NCBI GenBank assembly: GCA_000023185.1
Contig: CP001624.1
Span: 310,001-374,000 of the forward strand
DNA length: 64,000 bases
DNA from: Rhizobium leguminosarum bv. trifolii WSM1325
GTDB lineage: Bacteria; Pseudomonadota; Alphaproteobacteria; Rhizobiales; Rhizobiaceae
Direction of reading: 5' to 3'
The translations under genes were made by a program, and so were the position numbers. The first letter of the stretch is position 1. Every line of letters starts with the position of its first letter. Of the stretch, positions 35,479-44,899 are shown piece by piece. The notes below the pieces were generated by a model. That model did not search any database and was not told the DNA's origin. It saw nothing but the letters and a program-made list of their open reading frames with translations.

Positions 35479-36025
35479 GTCGGTCCTCGTGCAAATCGGC
35501 AACGCGGCCTCGGGATTCAAGGCATCGCTGCATTCGAAACGTCCCTGAAGCACGTTTTACGCCCGGCGTCGCCGCCGTCCATGATTCATCGACCCTGGCT
35601 CGCCCCGCGGCCTAGAAGGCGTCGACGCCTTGGAATGGCCTGAGCGGCACACGCTCAACGCGGTGACCGACCTTATCAAGGCGTCATCCCGGTACGCCCA
35701 TGGACGTGTCCCCGCCTTCGCTACTTATGACGATCCCAGTTTGATGGCTATCGGCGGTCTGAAAGAGGCAAAATGTTTCCATCATTAATCCTTTCGCAAT
35801 GAGCGCGCATGTCGACGCGAAATGTGCTATGGTCTGTTGGTCGGCACCAAACATCGTTGCCGGCCTATCGCCACTGCACATCAAGGATTTCAGTGGCTTA
35901 TGTGCGGTTTTGTCATAAACGCACACTTCCTCGGGACCTCTGGTCAAACCGACGGCCGTCCCGTAGTTTTTCACCACACCCACAGGCGTTTGGCTTGACA
36001 TCCAAGCTCCCTATGCGGAGCTGCC
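35479..36025. other. Gap before the Crp-type gene
   Basis: No gene recognised. One plus frame near 35620-35720 reads DALEWPERHTLNAVTDLIKA, helical but without a start. The minus frame 35684-36001 is open but looks like antisense noise. An A/T-rich patch at 35770-35835 may hold promoters. Confidence 0.4.
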
Positions 36026-36751
36026 ATGCCCCACTTCGACCAATCGACCGTTGGAAATACCCTGCTGAAAAAGTTGAGCGCGGACCGCTTCGCACGCCTG
36101 TCGGGAGCGATGGAGCGCATCGACCTGCCATTACGGCATGCTCTTGTCGCCAGCGACGTGCCGACCACGCATGTTTGTTTCCTGGAAAGGGGCCTGGCAT
36201 CCATGGTTGTCAGCAGCATCGACGAAGAAGTTGTGGAAATTGGCCACATCGGGCGCGAAGGCGCATCCGGCATGCACGTCGTCCTGGCGGTAGAGACCAC
36301 CCCCACGCGCACGTTCATGCAAGTCGCGGGGTCCGGAATTATGGTGCCGATGGAGACATTTCAGCGCGCGCTCGCCGATGATCCCGAGATGAAGGATTTC
36401 TTCCTTCGCTATGTTCACACAACCGTGCTGCAGCTCGCCCATTCGGCGCTCGCCAACGCCCGCTACAATATGCATGAGCGGCTGGCTCGATGGATCCTGA
36501 TGTGTCACGACCGCCTCGAAGGCAATGACCTGGCCATTACCCATGAATTTCTGGCATTGATGCTCGGCGTCCGCCGTTCGGGCGTCACCAACGAACTACA
36601 CGTCCTTGAGGGCGTCCACGCCATCCGATCGACCCGCGGAAACGTTAGAATTCTGGACAGGGAAAAATTGATCGAAATTGCCGGTGGCTGTTATGGAGTG
36701 CCGGAGCGCGAATATGAGAGGTTGCTGGGTCTTCCGCTCCGCCCCAGATAG
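36026..36751 (+). CDS. Crp/Fnr-family regulator
   Basis: A 241-residue transcription regulator: an N-terminal cyclic-nucleotide-type beta-roll (residues about 10-140) and a C-terminal Crp helix-turn-helix (THEFLALMLGVRRSGVTNEL, about 172-191). The beta-roll lacks the FGE and Arg-Ser/Thr phosphate-cassette residues that bind cAMP in Crp, and the Cys cluster of Fnr, so the signal is unknown. It belongs to a rhizobial Crp subgroup with many paralogues; one lies at 60855-61622. It is convergent with a DUF6894 gene two bases away. Confidence 0.88.
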   Translation: MPHFDQSTVGNTLLKKLSADRFARLSGAMERIDLPLRHALVASDVPTTHVCFLERGLASMVVSSIDEEVVEIGHIGREGASGMHVVLAVETTPTRTFMQVAGSGIMVPMETFQRALADDPEMKDFFLRYVHTTVLQLAHSALANARYNMHERLARWILMCHDRLEGNDLAITHEFLALMLGVRRSGVTNELHVLEGVHAIRSTRGNVRILDREKLIEIAGGCYGVPEREYERLLGLPLRPR

Positions 36752-36753
36752 AT

Positions 36754-36993
36754 TTAGCCCATTGGCTTCACCGCTTCCGCAAAGGGCAACACGAGCAGGA
36801 TATCGCCTGTTTCGTTTCTGATCTCGACGCTTCTTGACGAAATGTCATATCCAAGCAGCACGGCACTGCTCATCAATGCGCGCGCATCACGCACCGCTTC
36901 AACGCGAGCGGCATCCAAATCGGCAAGCTCGGTTCCTTCCCAGTCGTCGAGCGATCCTGCTTCAGACAGAATGTTGAAGTAAAAGCGTGGCAT
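36754..36993 (-). CDS. DUF6894 family protein
   Basis: A 79-residue protein, MPRFYFNILSEAGSLDDWEG and onward, then TELADLDAARVEAVRDARAL and IRNETGDILLVLPF. This is the layout of DUF6894: an opening beta-strand PRFYF, a D(x)EG turn, a helix rich in Ala/Glu, and a final beta-hairpin. Function unknown. It ends two bases from the stop of the Crp-type gene. The pairing is repeated at 60509-61622. Confidence 0.8.
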   Translation of the reverse strand: MPRFYFNILSEAGSLDDWEGTELADLDAARVEAVRDARALMSSAVLLGYDISSRSVEIRNETGDILLVLPFAEAVKPMG

Positions 36994-37213
36994 TCGAAAT
37001 CCTTCAAAGCCCGGAAGGACAAGTCGCCTATCTTGCCGGTCCGCGGCGTTCAGATCAACAGCATTGGGCCCGCCTTCGTCATCGGCGCCGATGTCCTTAC
37101 GGCCACTGTGCGCAACCGCACTGATGGTTGGCGGCGAGGTACCAATGGATTAAGTTTTCAACGCGAGCTTCAACTCAAGATTAATCTGGAGCGGCGACGC
37201 GTAGGAGGATGAT

Positions 37214-37462
37214 ATGATCGATCTCAATCTCTCGCTCCAGACGAAAGACGTGAACGTGCTTACGGAGGCGGTTCGAACCTGGTACCGGCATAACCGCGTC
37301 ACGCCGACGGAACGAGCAACGGAATTGCTCTGCAGCGCGGCTGTCGATCTCTTTAGCCAAGGGCACAGGACGCCGGAGGAACTGGTCACGCTGCTGATCA
37401 TGAAGTTTGACAGCCCTCTTTCGCTGAAGATCAACGCGGCGACGTCCACTGCTCATCACTAG
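37214..37462 (+). CDS. Unknown small protein, tandem copy 1
   Basis: An 82-residue protein (MIDLNLSLQTKDVNVLTEAV, then RTWYRHNRVTPTERATELLC...). AGGAGG lies just before ATG 37214. It is related to the next gene: both have an N-terminal L-x-D-x-D stretch, a helix ending V-R-x-W, N-H/R, and a second helix AVDLF/AIDLV. No family known to me; probably a small helical protein in the cytosol. Confidence 0.7.
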   Translation: MIDLNLSLQTKDVNVLTEAVRTWYRHNRVTPTERATELLCSAAVDLFSQGHRTPEELVTLLIMKFDSPLSLKINAATSTAHH

Positions 37463-37527
37463 CGAATTCGATTTCATCCCTTGGCATGACCGCAGGGCTG
37501 CTCCTATCGGATTTTGGAGGCATCGAA

Positions 37528-37782
37528 ATGCTTCAGTCCCTCATTACCTTGTCCGATCAAGACATTGATATCGTCATCACCGCGGTTCGGCGGTGGTGCA
37601 CGAAGAACCACTGTGAGATCGATAGCAACGAGGGCCGCCGCGCCCTGACCCTTGCCATCGATCTCGTTCAGCACTCCGCTCGAGACACGCTCCTCCAGAA
37701 CCTAATCGAGCGCCTTGGGCCGCACCCGCCATCGGGGATCGACGCGGAAAGCTCCGGCGCTCACTCGTGGAGGTCAAGCTGA
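37528..37782 (+). CDS. Unknown small protein, tandem copy 2
   Basis: An 84-residue paralogue of the preceding gene (MLQSLITLSDQDIDIVITAV, then RRWCTKNHCEIDSNEGRRAL...). GGAGG is eight bases before ATG 37528; the frame is open 14 codons upstream. It follows the first copy by 65 bases and probably shares its transcript. The two differ at most positions, so the duplication is old. Confidence 0.7.
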   Translation: MLQSLITLSDQDIDIVITAVRRWCTKNHCEIDSNEGRRALTLAIDLVQHSARDTLLQNLIERLGPHPPSGIDAESSGAHSWRSS

Positions 37783-37956
37783 GGGCGGATTTGAAAGGCG
37801 AGGATTGAACCTTTCGAGGTTCGGCCGCCATCTCATTTTGGCCTGGCTTCTGTTGCCACTTGAATCTCGCGCGGCCTGCCTCGACGATACCCCGTCCCGC
37901 TTCGGCTGAGAGCCTGGATGCGCTACTTGGACATCATCCGGCAGAATGTTTATGAA

Positions 37957-38904
37957 TCATCCGCGGGCAATACATCGGAAGCCCAGATGGCAAGTTGCTG
38001 TGTCGACGGGTTGCGCCATGCGCGCGGCCGGCCGGTAGCGGCGGCAATAATTGGGTGCGCAAAGATGTGAACCGCCTTTCATGACCTTGCGTGGAATGCT
38101 GATTTGCGGTTGGCGCGGATCATGGCTGTTGGAGAGTTCAGCGCCGACGGGATTCGAGATTGTGCAGCACGGGCTGTCGATCATGCCATGCTCTTGATAC
38201 CAGTCGGTCGTCCATTCCCAGACATTGCCGGCCATATCGAACAAACCATAGCCGTTGGCCGGAAAACTTCCCACGGGAGATGTCCCCTCGAAACCGTCTT
38301 CCCGACTGTTCTGGAGGGGAAACTCGCCCTGCCAGGTGTTGGCCATATGCCGGCCGCCGGGTAACATTTCCCCGCCCCAGACATAGTCCGCCGCCTCAAG
38401 CCCGCCGCGTGCGGCGAACTCCCATTCCGCTTCGGTCGGCAGTTCCTTGCCGGCCCAGGCCGCATAGGCTTTCGCGTCCTCGAACGCGACGTGGACAACC
38501 GGGTGCTCCAATAGCCCCTTGATCGTGCTTGCCGGTCCCCGCGGATGGCGCCAGTTCGCTCCGCGCACATATTTCCACCAGTTGTAGTGGTTCGTGAGAT
38601 CAACGGGCGACTTCGGCTTGATGAAAACGACCGATGCTGGTGCCAGCATCTCCATGATCGCACCCGGATAATCCGCCGGGTTGGCCGGCCGCTCCGCCGT
38701 GGTGACATAGCCGGTCGCCTCGACAAAGGCGGAAAACGCCCAGTTCGTCACCGGGCATGTGTCCATCCAGAAACCGTCGACGCGAACCCTGTGTGCCGGG
38801 GCTTCCTCCGCATAGTGGCGATCCGAGCCCATCAGGAAATCGCCGCCGGGGATCCATGACATACCGCCGCTCGGAGGAGCTTTCGCAATCCGTGGTTCCA
38901 CCAT
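37957..38904 (-). CDS. Formylglycine-generating enzyme (SUMF1-like)
   Basis: A 315-residue FGE-sulfatase-domain protein. FGEs oxidise a cysteine in sulfatases to formylglycine using O2 and copper. The two active-site cysteines are present in GGSHLCAPNYCRRYRPAARM (C282 and C287), as are GGDFLMGSD, PVTNWAFSAF, ELPTEAEWEFAARGG and NVWEWTTDWY. There is no signal peptide, so it would act in the cytosol before sulfatase export. A sulfatase gene with the cysteine-type motif lies just upstream on the same strand, and another is at 44900. ATG 38904 chosen; the frame opens at 38937. Confidence 0.92.
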   Translation of the reverse strand: MVEPRIAKAPPSGGMSWIPGGDFLMGSDRHYAEEAPAHRVRVDGFWMDTCPVTNWAFSAFVEATGYVTTAERPANPADYPGAIMEMLAPASVVFIKPKSPVDLTNHYNWWKYVRGANWRHPRGPASTIKGLLEHPVVHVAFEDAKAYAAWAGKELPTEAEWEFAARGGLEAADYVWGGEMLPGGRHMANTWQGEFPLQNSREDGFEGTSPVGSFPANGYGLFDMAGNVWEWTTDWYQEHGMIDSPCCTISNPVGAELSNSHDPRQPQISIPRKVMKGGSHLCAPNYCRRYRPAARMAQPVDTATCHLGFRCIARG

Positions 38905-39028
38905 GGCGTCGCCTTGCGTTCGACCTTCACTTATCATTCATTCGCGGAGACCTTCACTCGATCGCCGCCGTGCTGTGTGCCTTCATCAACACGGACGAGA
39001 ATTCGTCTTCGCCAATCGTTGTTTGCAC

Positions 39029-39553
39029 CTACCGCACCTCGCGATGCTCAAAGAACAGACCCCAAAGCCTTCCTTTGCCGAGCGCCACTCCGAGTTCCCT
39101 CGAAGCCAGATAAGGGATCAAGATCAGTAGCATGATCGCGCTCATGGCCAGGAGTTCGGGTAACCTGCCGGCCATACCTGTGATCACAACCGAGAGCGTC
39201 CGGCCATGGAGGAACCCAACGACGCACTCTTCGGCGAGCGACATGACGAGGATCAGCGAAAGATAGAGTGCCGCCTTATATGCCACGACGCCGACGAGTC
39301 TCGAACCGCCGGACCTCTCTCCCAGCCGGATCGTATGACCGAGCAGGATGAACTTTCCGAGAATGAGGGCCTTGAGCGCGGGTATACCGAACACAAGAAA
39401 TTCCACACCCTGACCACCGAGCACTGCCATTTTGTAGAGGAGGATAGCCGCGAAACAGACATAGAGATAGGCGCAGAGGAAGGCATACTCCTTTATCTCG
39501 TGCCTCGCTCGCTGGAGAATGGTCGTTGTTTGCCTGTTCTCATTCGCGATCAT
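39029..39553 (-). CDS. Four-helix membrane protein in the sulfatase cluster
   Basis: A 174-residue inner-membrane protein with about four hydrophobic helices: YAFLCAYLYVCFAAILLYKM, LVFGIPALKALILGKFILLG, LYLSLILVMSLAEECVVGFL and MSAIMLLILIPYLASRELGV. No motif I recognise. It lies between the FGE and the sulfatase genes on the same strand, 56 bases from the latter, so it is probably cotranscribed and may serve transport or assembly. Confidence 0.75.
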   Translation of the reverse strand: MIANENRQTTTILQRARHEIKEYAFLCAYLYVCFAAILLYKMAVLGGQGVEFLVFGIPALKALILGKFILLGHTIRLGERSGGSRLVGVVAYKAALYLSLILVMSLAEECVVGFLHGRTLSVVITGMAGRLPELLAMSAIMLLILIPYLASRELGVALGKGRLWGLFFEHREVR

Positions 39554-39609
39554 TGATCTTTTCCGATCCGAAAATTAACGGCGCATCCTTGCCTTTCGTC
39601 AAAGCGTGA

Positions 39610-41247
39610 TCACTGTCCGCCACCCCGCTGGAGTTTCTCAAGCACATGGTCCATCGAGAAGCTTCCCGGCGCCTGGCGGGGCGGATATTTTACATAGGTT
39701 TGAAGATGTTTGGCCACATATGCCTGGGCCGGAACCAGCGCGAAGGCATGTTCTACACGCCATCTTGCATAGTCTCCCGCTGCATGCTGGGCAATTTCGA
39801 ACGGATCGGCGCGCAGGTCGATTAACTTCGGAAATCTCAGTGTGATCAGAGGATCCTGCCACACGTCCAACCCCTCTGCTCGTTGTTCCATGAACACCAG
39901 CTTCCAGCGGTCGTAGCGCAATCCGGCCAGGCTTCCGTCATCAGTCCAGTAAAAATACTCCTTGCGCGCCCCAGGCCCTGTGCCATCAAGCAGTTTGCGT
40001 TGATTGTAGCCGTCAAGATGCACGTTGAATGTCTTGCCGGCCGCTTCATAGCCGTTCAGAAGCTTGGCTGCGATGTCCGGCTCGCCGGCTGCCGCAACCA
40101 AGGTCGGAAGCCAGTCTTCGTGGGAGACAATCTCGTTGATCTCGGTTCCCGGTTTGACAACGCCCGGCCAGCGCACCATCCCGGGCACGCGGTAGCCCCC
40201 CTCCCAATTTGTATTCTTTTCGCCATGGAACGGCGTTGTGCCCCCGTCAGGCCAGGAGAACACCTCTGCACCGTTATCGGTCGTCCAGACAACAATGGTG
40301 TTTTCGGCGATTCCAAGATCATCGAGCTGGTCGAGCAGCTGGCCAACCATACCGTCAAATTCGGCCATGCCGTCGGCAACGATCCCCAACCCCGTTTTGC
40401 CTTCCGACTCAGCCTTAAGATGCGTGTAGATATGCATCCGGGTCGAGTTGAACCAGCAAAAGAACGGTTTGTCGGCTTTGGCGCTGCGGTCGATGAAGTC
40501 CTTGGCAGCGCCTAGGAATTCCTCATCAACGGTTTCCATGCGTTTTCTATTGAGCGGTCCCGTATCCTCAATCGTCTGCTTGCCCACTCTTCCGAAACGC
40601 GGATCCTCGGTCGGATCGTCTGTCTCGCTTGCTTTGCATTTCAGCACGCCACGCGGTCCGAATTTTGCGAGAAACTGTGGATCCTTCGGGTAATCGGGGT
40701 TCTCCGGTTCTTCTTCGGCATTGAGGTGATAGAGGTTGCCAAAGAATTCATCGAAGCCATGGACCGTTGGCAGAAATTCGTTGCGATCGCCGAGATGGTT
40801 CTTGCCGAACTGGCCGGTAACGTACCCTTGTGGCTTGAGCAGTTCGGCGATTGTCGGATCCTTCTCAGACAGACCCTCCTTGGCTCCGGGAAGCCCGACT
40901 TTTAGCAGCCCCGTGCGAAAACAGCTTTGGCCTGTGATGAAGGCCGCCCGCCCCGCCGTGCAGGATTGCTGAGCGTAGAGATCGGTGAACATCGCACCTT
41001 CGTCGGCGATACGGTCGATATTTGGCGTCTGGTATCCCATCTGCCCGCGATTGTAAGCGCTGGTGTTCCACCAGCCGATGTCATCGCCGAAGATCACAAG
41101 GATGTTCGGTTTCTTTGCTCCTGCCTGGGCAAGCGCCGGGATGCTGGCGATCGGACAGAATGCCGTTAAAGCGATTGCCGAACCGCCGGCCAGCAGGATT
41201 TGGCGACGGGTGGCGTTGTAACCTTGCCGGTTGCTCTTGCTGCTCAT
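39610..41247 (-). CDS. Arylsulfatase with Tat signal (formylglycine type)
   Basis: A 545-residue type I sulfatase, hydrolysing sulfate esters outside the cytoplasm. The Tat signal TRRQILLAGGSAIALTAF is at residues 13-30, cleavage near ALA-QA. The metal-binding ILVIFGDDIGWW follows. The motif SCTAGR contains the cysteine (C96) to be turned into formylglycine (C-x-A-x-R). Then come GKNHLGD and WTTDNGAE. A Tat signal means export after folding, consistent with prior modification by the cytosolic FGE encoded downstream. ATG 41247 with GGAG upstream was chosen over 41265. Confidence 0.9.
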   Translation of the reverse strand: MSSKSNRQGYNATRRQILLAGGSAIALTAFCPIASIPALAQAGAKKPNILVIFGDDIGWWNTSAYNRGQMGYQTPNIDRIADEGAMFTDLYAQQSCTAGRAAFITGQSCFRTGLLKVGLPGAKEGLSEKDPTIAELLKPQGYVTGQFGKNHLGDRNEFLPTVHGFDEFFGNLYHLNAEEEPENPDYPKDPQFLAKFGPRGVLKCKASETDDPTEDPRFGRVGKQTIEDTGPLNRKRMETVDEEFLGAAKDFIDRSAKADKPFFCWFNSTRMHIYTHLKAESEGKTGLGIVADGMAEFDGMVGQLLDQLDDLGIAENTIVVWTTDNGAEVFSWPDGGTTPFHGEKNTNWEGGYRVPGMVRWPGVVKPGTEINEIVSHEDWLPTLVAAAGEPDIAAKLLNGYEAAGKTFNVHLDGYNQRKLLDGTGPGARKEYFYWTDDGSLAGLRYDRWKLVFMEQRAEGLDVWQDPLITLRFPKLIDLRADPFEIAQHAAGDYARWRVEHAFALVPAQAYVAKHLQTYVKYPPRQAPGSFSMDHVLEKLQRGGGQ

Positions 41248-41610
41248 CGTGGCGCTCCCGTTCACGTTATCGGCTGTTTGGCTGCTTCCAAAAATTTAGC
41301 GCAAATACGGTCCCGCGCTATTGCACTTAAGGGAGGGTCGGTGTGCTTTGCCCTGAGCAGGGCACTTTAGGCGCCAAGCTGTCAGCCCGCTCAATGGCCG
41401 CCTGTAAATTCACGGGCGGCTGCATCATAGATGTCTAAAGATTCAAATTGCAAATTACAAAGATCGGCAATCAACATCGGCAATTTTCTTGATTTTAGCA
41501 TGTTAACTTATTGATTATAATCGTATTTTATAAATTATAAGGTCGGCAAAGCTGCCGCCGATGCGACGCCGACCGCCGTGCTGGGGAGCGCATGGTCTCC
41601 GGCTCTCAGG
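41248..41610. other. A/T-rich intergenic region
   Basis: No gene. 41430-41545 is very A/T-rich compared with its surroundings, with several TTATAA/TATTTT-like boxes and repeated GATCGGCAA/CATCGGCAA. It is the likely promoter region of the sulfatase-FGE operon. Confidence 0.5.
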
Positions 41611-41982
41611 TCACAATCCCAATGCTTTGTTGATGGCCGCAATCAGCGCGGCTCCGGAAAACTGCTTCTGCAGATAAGCAACGCATCCCACCTTTTCCGC
41701 CTCTGCCTTCACGGAGGCGGTTTCCACTGCCGTGATGAAAATCACTGGAAGGGTCGTCCCGTCGGCCTTCAGCCTGCGTTGCAGATCGATGCCGGACATG
41801 CCACCGAGGTCGATATCAAGGACAAGACAGTCTATCGCCGCTTTGGGATCGCGAGCGAGAAAGGCCTCGGCGGATGCAAACTCCATGGCCAGAAAACCGT
41901 AGGCGTTGAGCAGCCGCCCCAGGCTGCGCCGCAGGCTTGCGTCATCGTCGACGACAGCGACCGTGCGGCGAAGGTTCTCCAC
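41611..41982 (-). CDS. Single-domain response regulator
   Basis: A 123-residue CheY-like receiver: acidic pocket VVDDD (residues 10-14), phospho-acceptor D56 in LVLDIDLGGMSG, the T/S position in FITAVE, and Lys in YLQKQFSG, where the usual KP is KQ. No output domain, so it probably acts as a phosphate relay or sink for the kinase encoded nearby on the same strand. Confidence 0.87.
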   Translation of the reverse strand: MENLRRTVAVVDDDASLRRSLGRLLNAYGFLAMEFASAEAFLARDPKAAIDCLVLDIDLGGMSGIDLQRRLKADGTTLPVIFITAVETASVKAEAEKVGCVAYLQKQFSGAALIAAINKALGL

Positions 41983-42083
41983 CTCATGCCCCCTCTTTCG
42001 AACCTATGAGAGACTAACGGTTGCCGGTCAAATTAGGCCGCTTAGAGGTCGATTGATATTGTCCTAAGGGGAAGGATATCGGA

Positions 42084-42716
42084 TCAACCCGCTGACGATG
42101 CCGTATCCTGATCGATGAGACCGATATTCGCGGCGATCGACACGGCCTCGGCCAGCGAACGTACCCCAAGCTTTTCCATGACCTGATGGCGATGCACCTT
42201 CACCGTTCGCTCCGAGATGCCGAGCGCATGAGCGATCTGCTTGTTGAGACGGCCGCGAATGAGGAACCGGAACACTTCGGCCTCGCGCGGGCTAAGCCCC
42301 GCCACCAGCGACCGCTGGCCCTGGAGACGGTCGTGTTCGGCCCGCTGTCTTTCATATTGGATAAGAGCGCGATCGATCGCCCCCATCAATGTCGCTGCGG
42401 TAGAACTTTTCTCCAGAAAATCCTTGGCGCCCGCCTTCATCGCCTCGACGCTTGCCTTGATGTCTCCTTCCCCCGTCAGGAACACGACCGGAAATAGCGG
42501 CGCCAGCTCGCACAGCCGGCGTTGGATCTGCAGGCCGGATTGGCCAGGCATCTGGAGGTCGAGAAGAACGCAGCCCGGCTCGCAAGCGGAAAGTCGGGAA
42601 AGAAACTGATCCCCGGATTCATAAGCTTCGACCCTAAGGCCGTTTGCGGAAAGCAGCCTTGCGGTCGCCGTCCGGTAGGATTTGTCGTCATCGACGATAT
42701 GGACAACCGGTTTCAT
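42084..42716 (-). CDS. FixJ-type response regulator
   Basis: A 210-residue two-domain regulator: a receiver (HIVDDDKSY, D53 in LLDLQMPG, LTGEGD, LEKSS) and a LuxR-type helix-turn-helix (LSPREAEVFRFLIRGRLNKQ, then IAHALGISERTVKVHRHQVM; residues about 140-200). ATG 42716 overlaps the kinase stop (ATGA), so it is the cognate partner. It probably controls the adjacent sulfatase or cytochrome genes. Confidence 0.92.
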   Translation of the reverse strand: MKPVVHIVDDDKSYRTATARLLSANGLRVEAYESGDQFLSRLSACEPGCVLLDLQMPGQSGLQIQRRLCELAPLFPVVFLTGEGDIKASVEAMKAGAKDFLEKSSTAATLMGAIDRALIQYERQRAEHDRLQGQRSLVAGLSPREAEVFRFLIRGRLNKQIAHALGISERTVKVHRHQVMEKLGVRSLAEAVSIAANIGLIDQDTASSAG

Positions 42717-44608
42717 CTCGATTGCTCCTCCCTGTGGGCGAGAGGCAGGGCCACGCGAAAGACCGCGCCTCCCTCGGGGCGGTTGTCGGCACGGATGGTA
42801 CCGCCATAGGTCTCGAGAATGGCGCGGGCTATGGACAGACCCAGCCCCGTCCCCGCCTGCTTGGTGGTATAGAACGGTTCGAATATGCGGATCAGCCTCT
42901 CTTCCGGAATGCCGTCTCCGGTGTCGGAGACCCGCAGCTCCGCCTTTTCGTTCGCCAGTCCCGTCGCGAAGGTAAGAGTTCTCCCGGCCGGAACGGCGTC
43001 CAGCATGGCGTCCATCGCGTTGGTCGCCAGATTGAGAATGACCTGCTGCACGTGAACCTTGTCGGCACGCACCGGCAGTTCACCGGGCGGCTGGGTTGAG
43101 GTCAGCGTAATTCCGCGCCGTTCCGCCTCGCCGTGAATGATGTGGATTGCGCTCGATGTGACATCGTTCAGATCGAACTCCTGCCAATCGATCTCGCTTC
43201 TCTTCTTGAGCAACCCTCTCATCCGGCTGATAATATCGCCTGCGCGTTGATCGTCCTCCTGGATGTCGAGAAGAATCTGCTGGATCAGCCCGTGATCCGG
43301 GTTTGCACTCCGCAGCAGCACCGAGGCAGCCTCAGCGTTGTTTCGGATGGCCGATAGCGGCTGGTTCAGTTCGTGAGCGATCGACGAGGATAGTGCGCCG
43401 GCCGTCGCGGACTGGTTGAGATGGACAGCTTCAAGCAGGTGAAGCTGCGAGCTGCGCTCGGCGTCGCGGCGGCGCCTCCTCTCGAGCAGAAGCACCGAGA
43501 TGATGCTGGCCTGCGCCAGCACGAGGCCGCCCCCCGCCACCAACACGATCCAATGTTCCTCCCAGAGACTCCTCTCCTTGTGCATCTGGATCGTGCCCGG
43601 CGGCAGATCCTTTTCGGCGAGCCCCCAGCGCTTGAGCTGCCGGGCATCGGCGACATAGGTCTGTGGCGCTTCGAGATCGGATACCGGCTTGCCGGCAATC
43701 GCATCGATGACGAGGTCACCGACGGTCCGGCCGAGCGCTTCGAATGTGACGGTATTGCCGCCGACGACGCCATGATCGATGTAGGTCTGATAAGGGCCGT
43801 AGACAGGCGCGCTGGCCGTCGACGCGATCTGTCTGATCGCGTCGCGCGGAATGAAGTTGCGCCCTGCCCGATCCTTAAAGACCGTCAATGCCAGGATGAT
43901 GCTGTCGGGCGGTACGCGGGAAGCACGTTCGACCAATTCGTCGATCGTCAGATCTTCCAGATAGGTCGTCGTATCATAGGATTTGGAGAACTGTTTCAAA
44001 TCCACGCGGGCCGTCGTCAGCCAGCTCCGGTCGAAGTCGGACGAGCCACCGACGACGTAGAGGTGGCGGGCATCGGGCTGCAGGCCGCGGGCCATCTCAG
44101 CCGTCTTCAGAATGTCGAAGGTCGAGAAGGCTCCGATAACGTCATCGGGCAAGTCGATCTTCTCGGCGGTGGCGGTGCCGAAACCGGCGGCGACGATTTT
44201 TGCGCCTGGAGCGATCGTGCCGCGGTTCGCGACGAAGAAGCTCGTCGATTCCCGGCCGAGGGCCACGACCACGTCGGGGCGGCGCGCCGCGTATTTCTCG
44301 CCCAGATAGCGTGCCATGCGCGCGACGTGGTCACCTTCCGGAAACCGCGAGAGATCCAGGAACTCGGAAAACAGGTCGATCTTGCCGTTTGTCGCCTCCA
44401 GCAAACGGGTCCGCAGCGCCTCTCCAGCAGCGGTCGTCGCCGCGATCCTCTCGTCATAGGGATAGAGGACGAGGACGCGGGGAACCCGGTCAATGATGGC
44501 AATAGAGGTGTCGGAGGCTGCGGCCTGGCGACTGGGCACACTCATGGCGACGACCGCCAACAAAAAGGCAGCGCAGCATAATCGACCTGACCATTCGCCC
44601 AAGCCCAT
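42713..44608 (-). CDS. Histidine kinase with periplasmic ABC-type substrate-binding sensor
   Basis: A 631-residue sensor kinase. A signal sequence (to about residue 32) precedes a periplasmic ABC_sub_bind-type domain (about 45-320), a single transmembrane helix (about 352-375), a coiled linker, HisKA with H412 in SSIAHELNQPLSAI, and HATPase (NLATNAMDAM, DTGDGIP, GTGLGLSIARAI). A binding-protein-like sensor implies direct detection of a small molecule in the periplasm. The start is ATG 44608, after GGGGGGAAA; TTG 44623 is possible. It is divergent from the second sulfatase, coupled to the FixJ-type regulator. Confidence 0.9.
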   Translation of the reverse strand: MGLGEWSGRLCCAAFLLAVVAMSVPSRQAAASDTSIAIIDRVPRVLVLYPYDERIAATTAAGEALRTRLLEATNGKIDLFSEFLDLSRFPEGDHVARMARYLGEKYAARRPDVVVALGRESTSFFVANRGTIAPGAKIVAAGFGTATAEKIDLPDDVIGAFSTFDILKTAEMARGLQPDARHLYVVGGSSDFDRSWLTTARVDLKQFSKSYDTTTYLEDLTIDELVERASRVPPDSIILALTVFKDRAGRNFIPRDAIRQIASTASAPVYGPYQTYIDHGVVGGNTVTFEALGRTVGDLVIDAIAGKPVSDLEAPQTYVADARQLKRWGLAEKDLPPGTIQMHKERSLWEEHWIVLVAGGGLVLAQASIISVLLLERRRRRDAERSSQLHLLEAVHLNQSATAGALSSSIAHELNQPLSAIRNNAEAASVLLRSANPDHGLIQQILLDIQEDDQRAGDIISRMRGLLKKRSEIDWQEFDLNDVTSSAIHIIHGEAERRGITLTSTQPPGELPVRADKVHVQQVILNLATNAMDAMLDAVPAGRTLTFATGLANEKAELRVSDTGDGIPEERLIRIFEPFYTTKQAGTGLGLSIARAILETYGGTIRADNRPEGGAVFRVALPLAHREEQSR

Positions 44609-44899
44609 CCGCTTTCCCCCCAAAGCCGGGCGACAATAACAGCTTCCCGCTGCGTCGTCATCTGCGCATCACTACTGTCGATTGCCACACATGAAGATTC
44701 CCTAAAGTACAATATCGAGCGAAGGCAGCATTCGCTAGGGTTCAGCACGCCGGGGCAGAGATGCGCCGGCTTCGCAACCCGCCGGAGACAGTTCCGGCAG
44801 GATCTTCGTTTTCAAAGCAGTCTAGTTGAATCGACGATGCAATCGCAGGCCTTTGCCGCGCGGCTTCGTCATTCAAGAACGTCAACGGAGGGATTTGAA

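Noticed and set aside
35684..36001. 105-codon minus frame before the Crp-type gene
   Set aside because: No ribosome-binding site, unfamiliar composition, and it covers the likely promoter region of the plus-strand gene.
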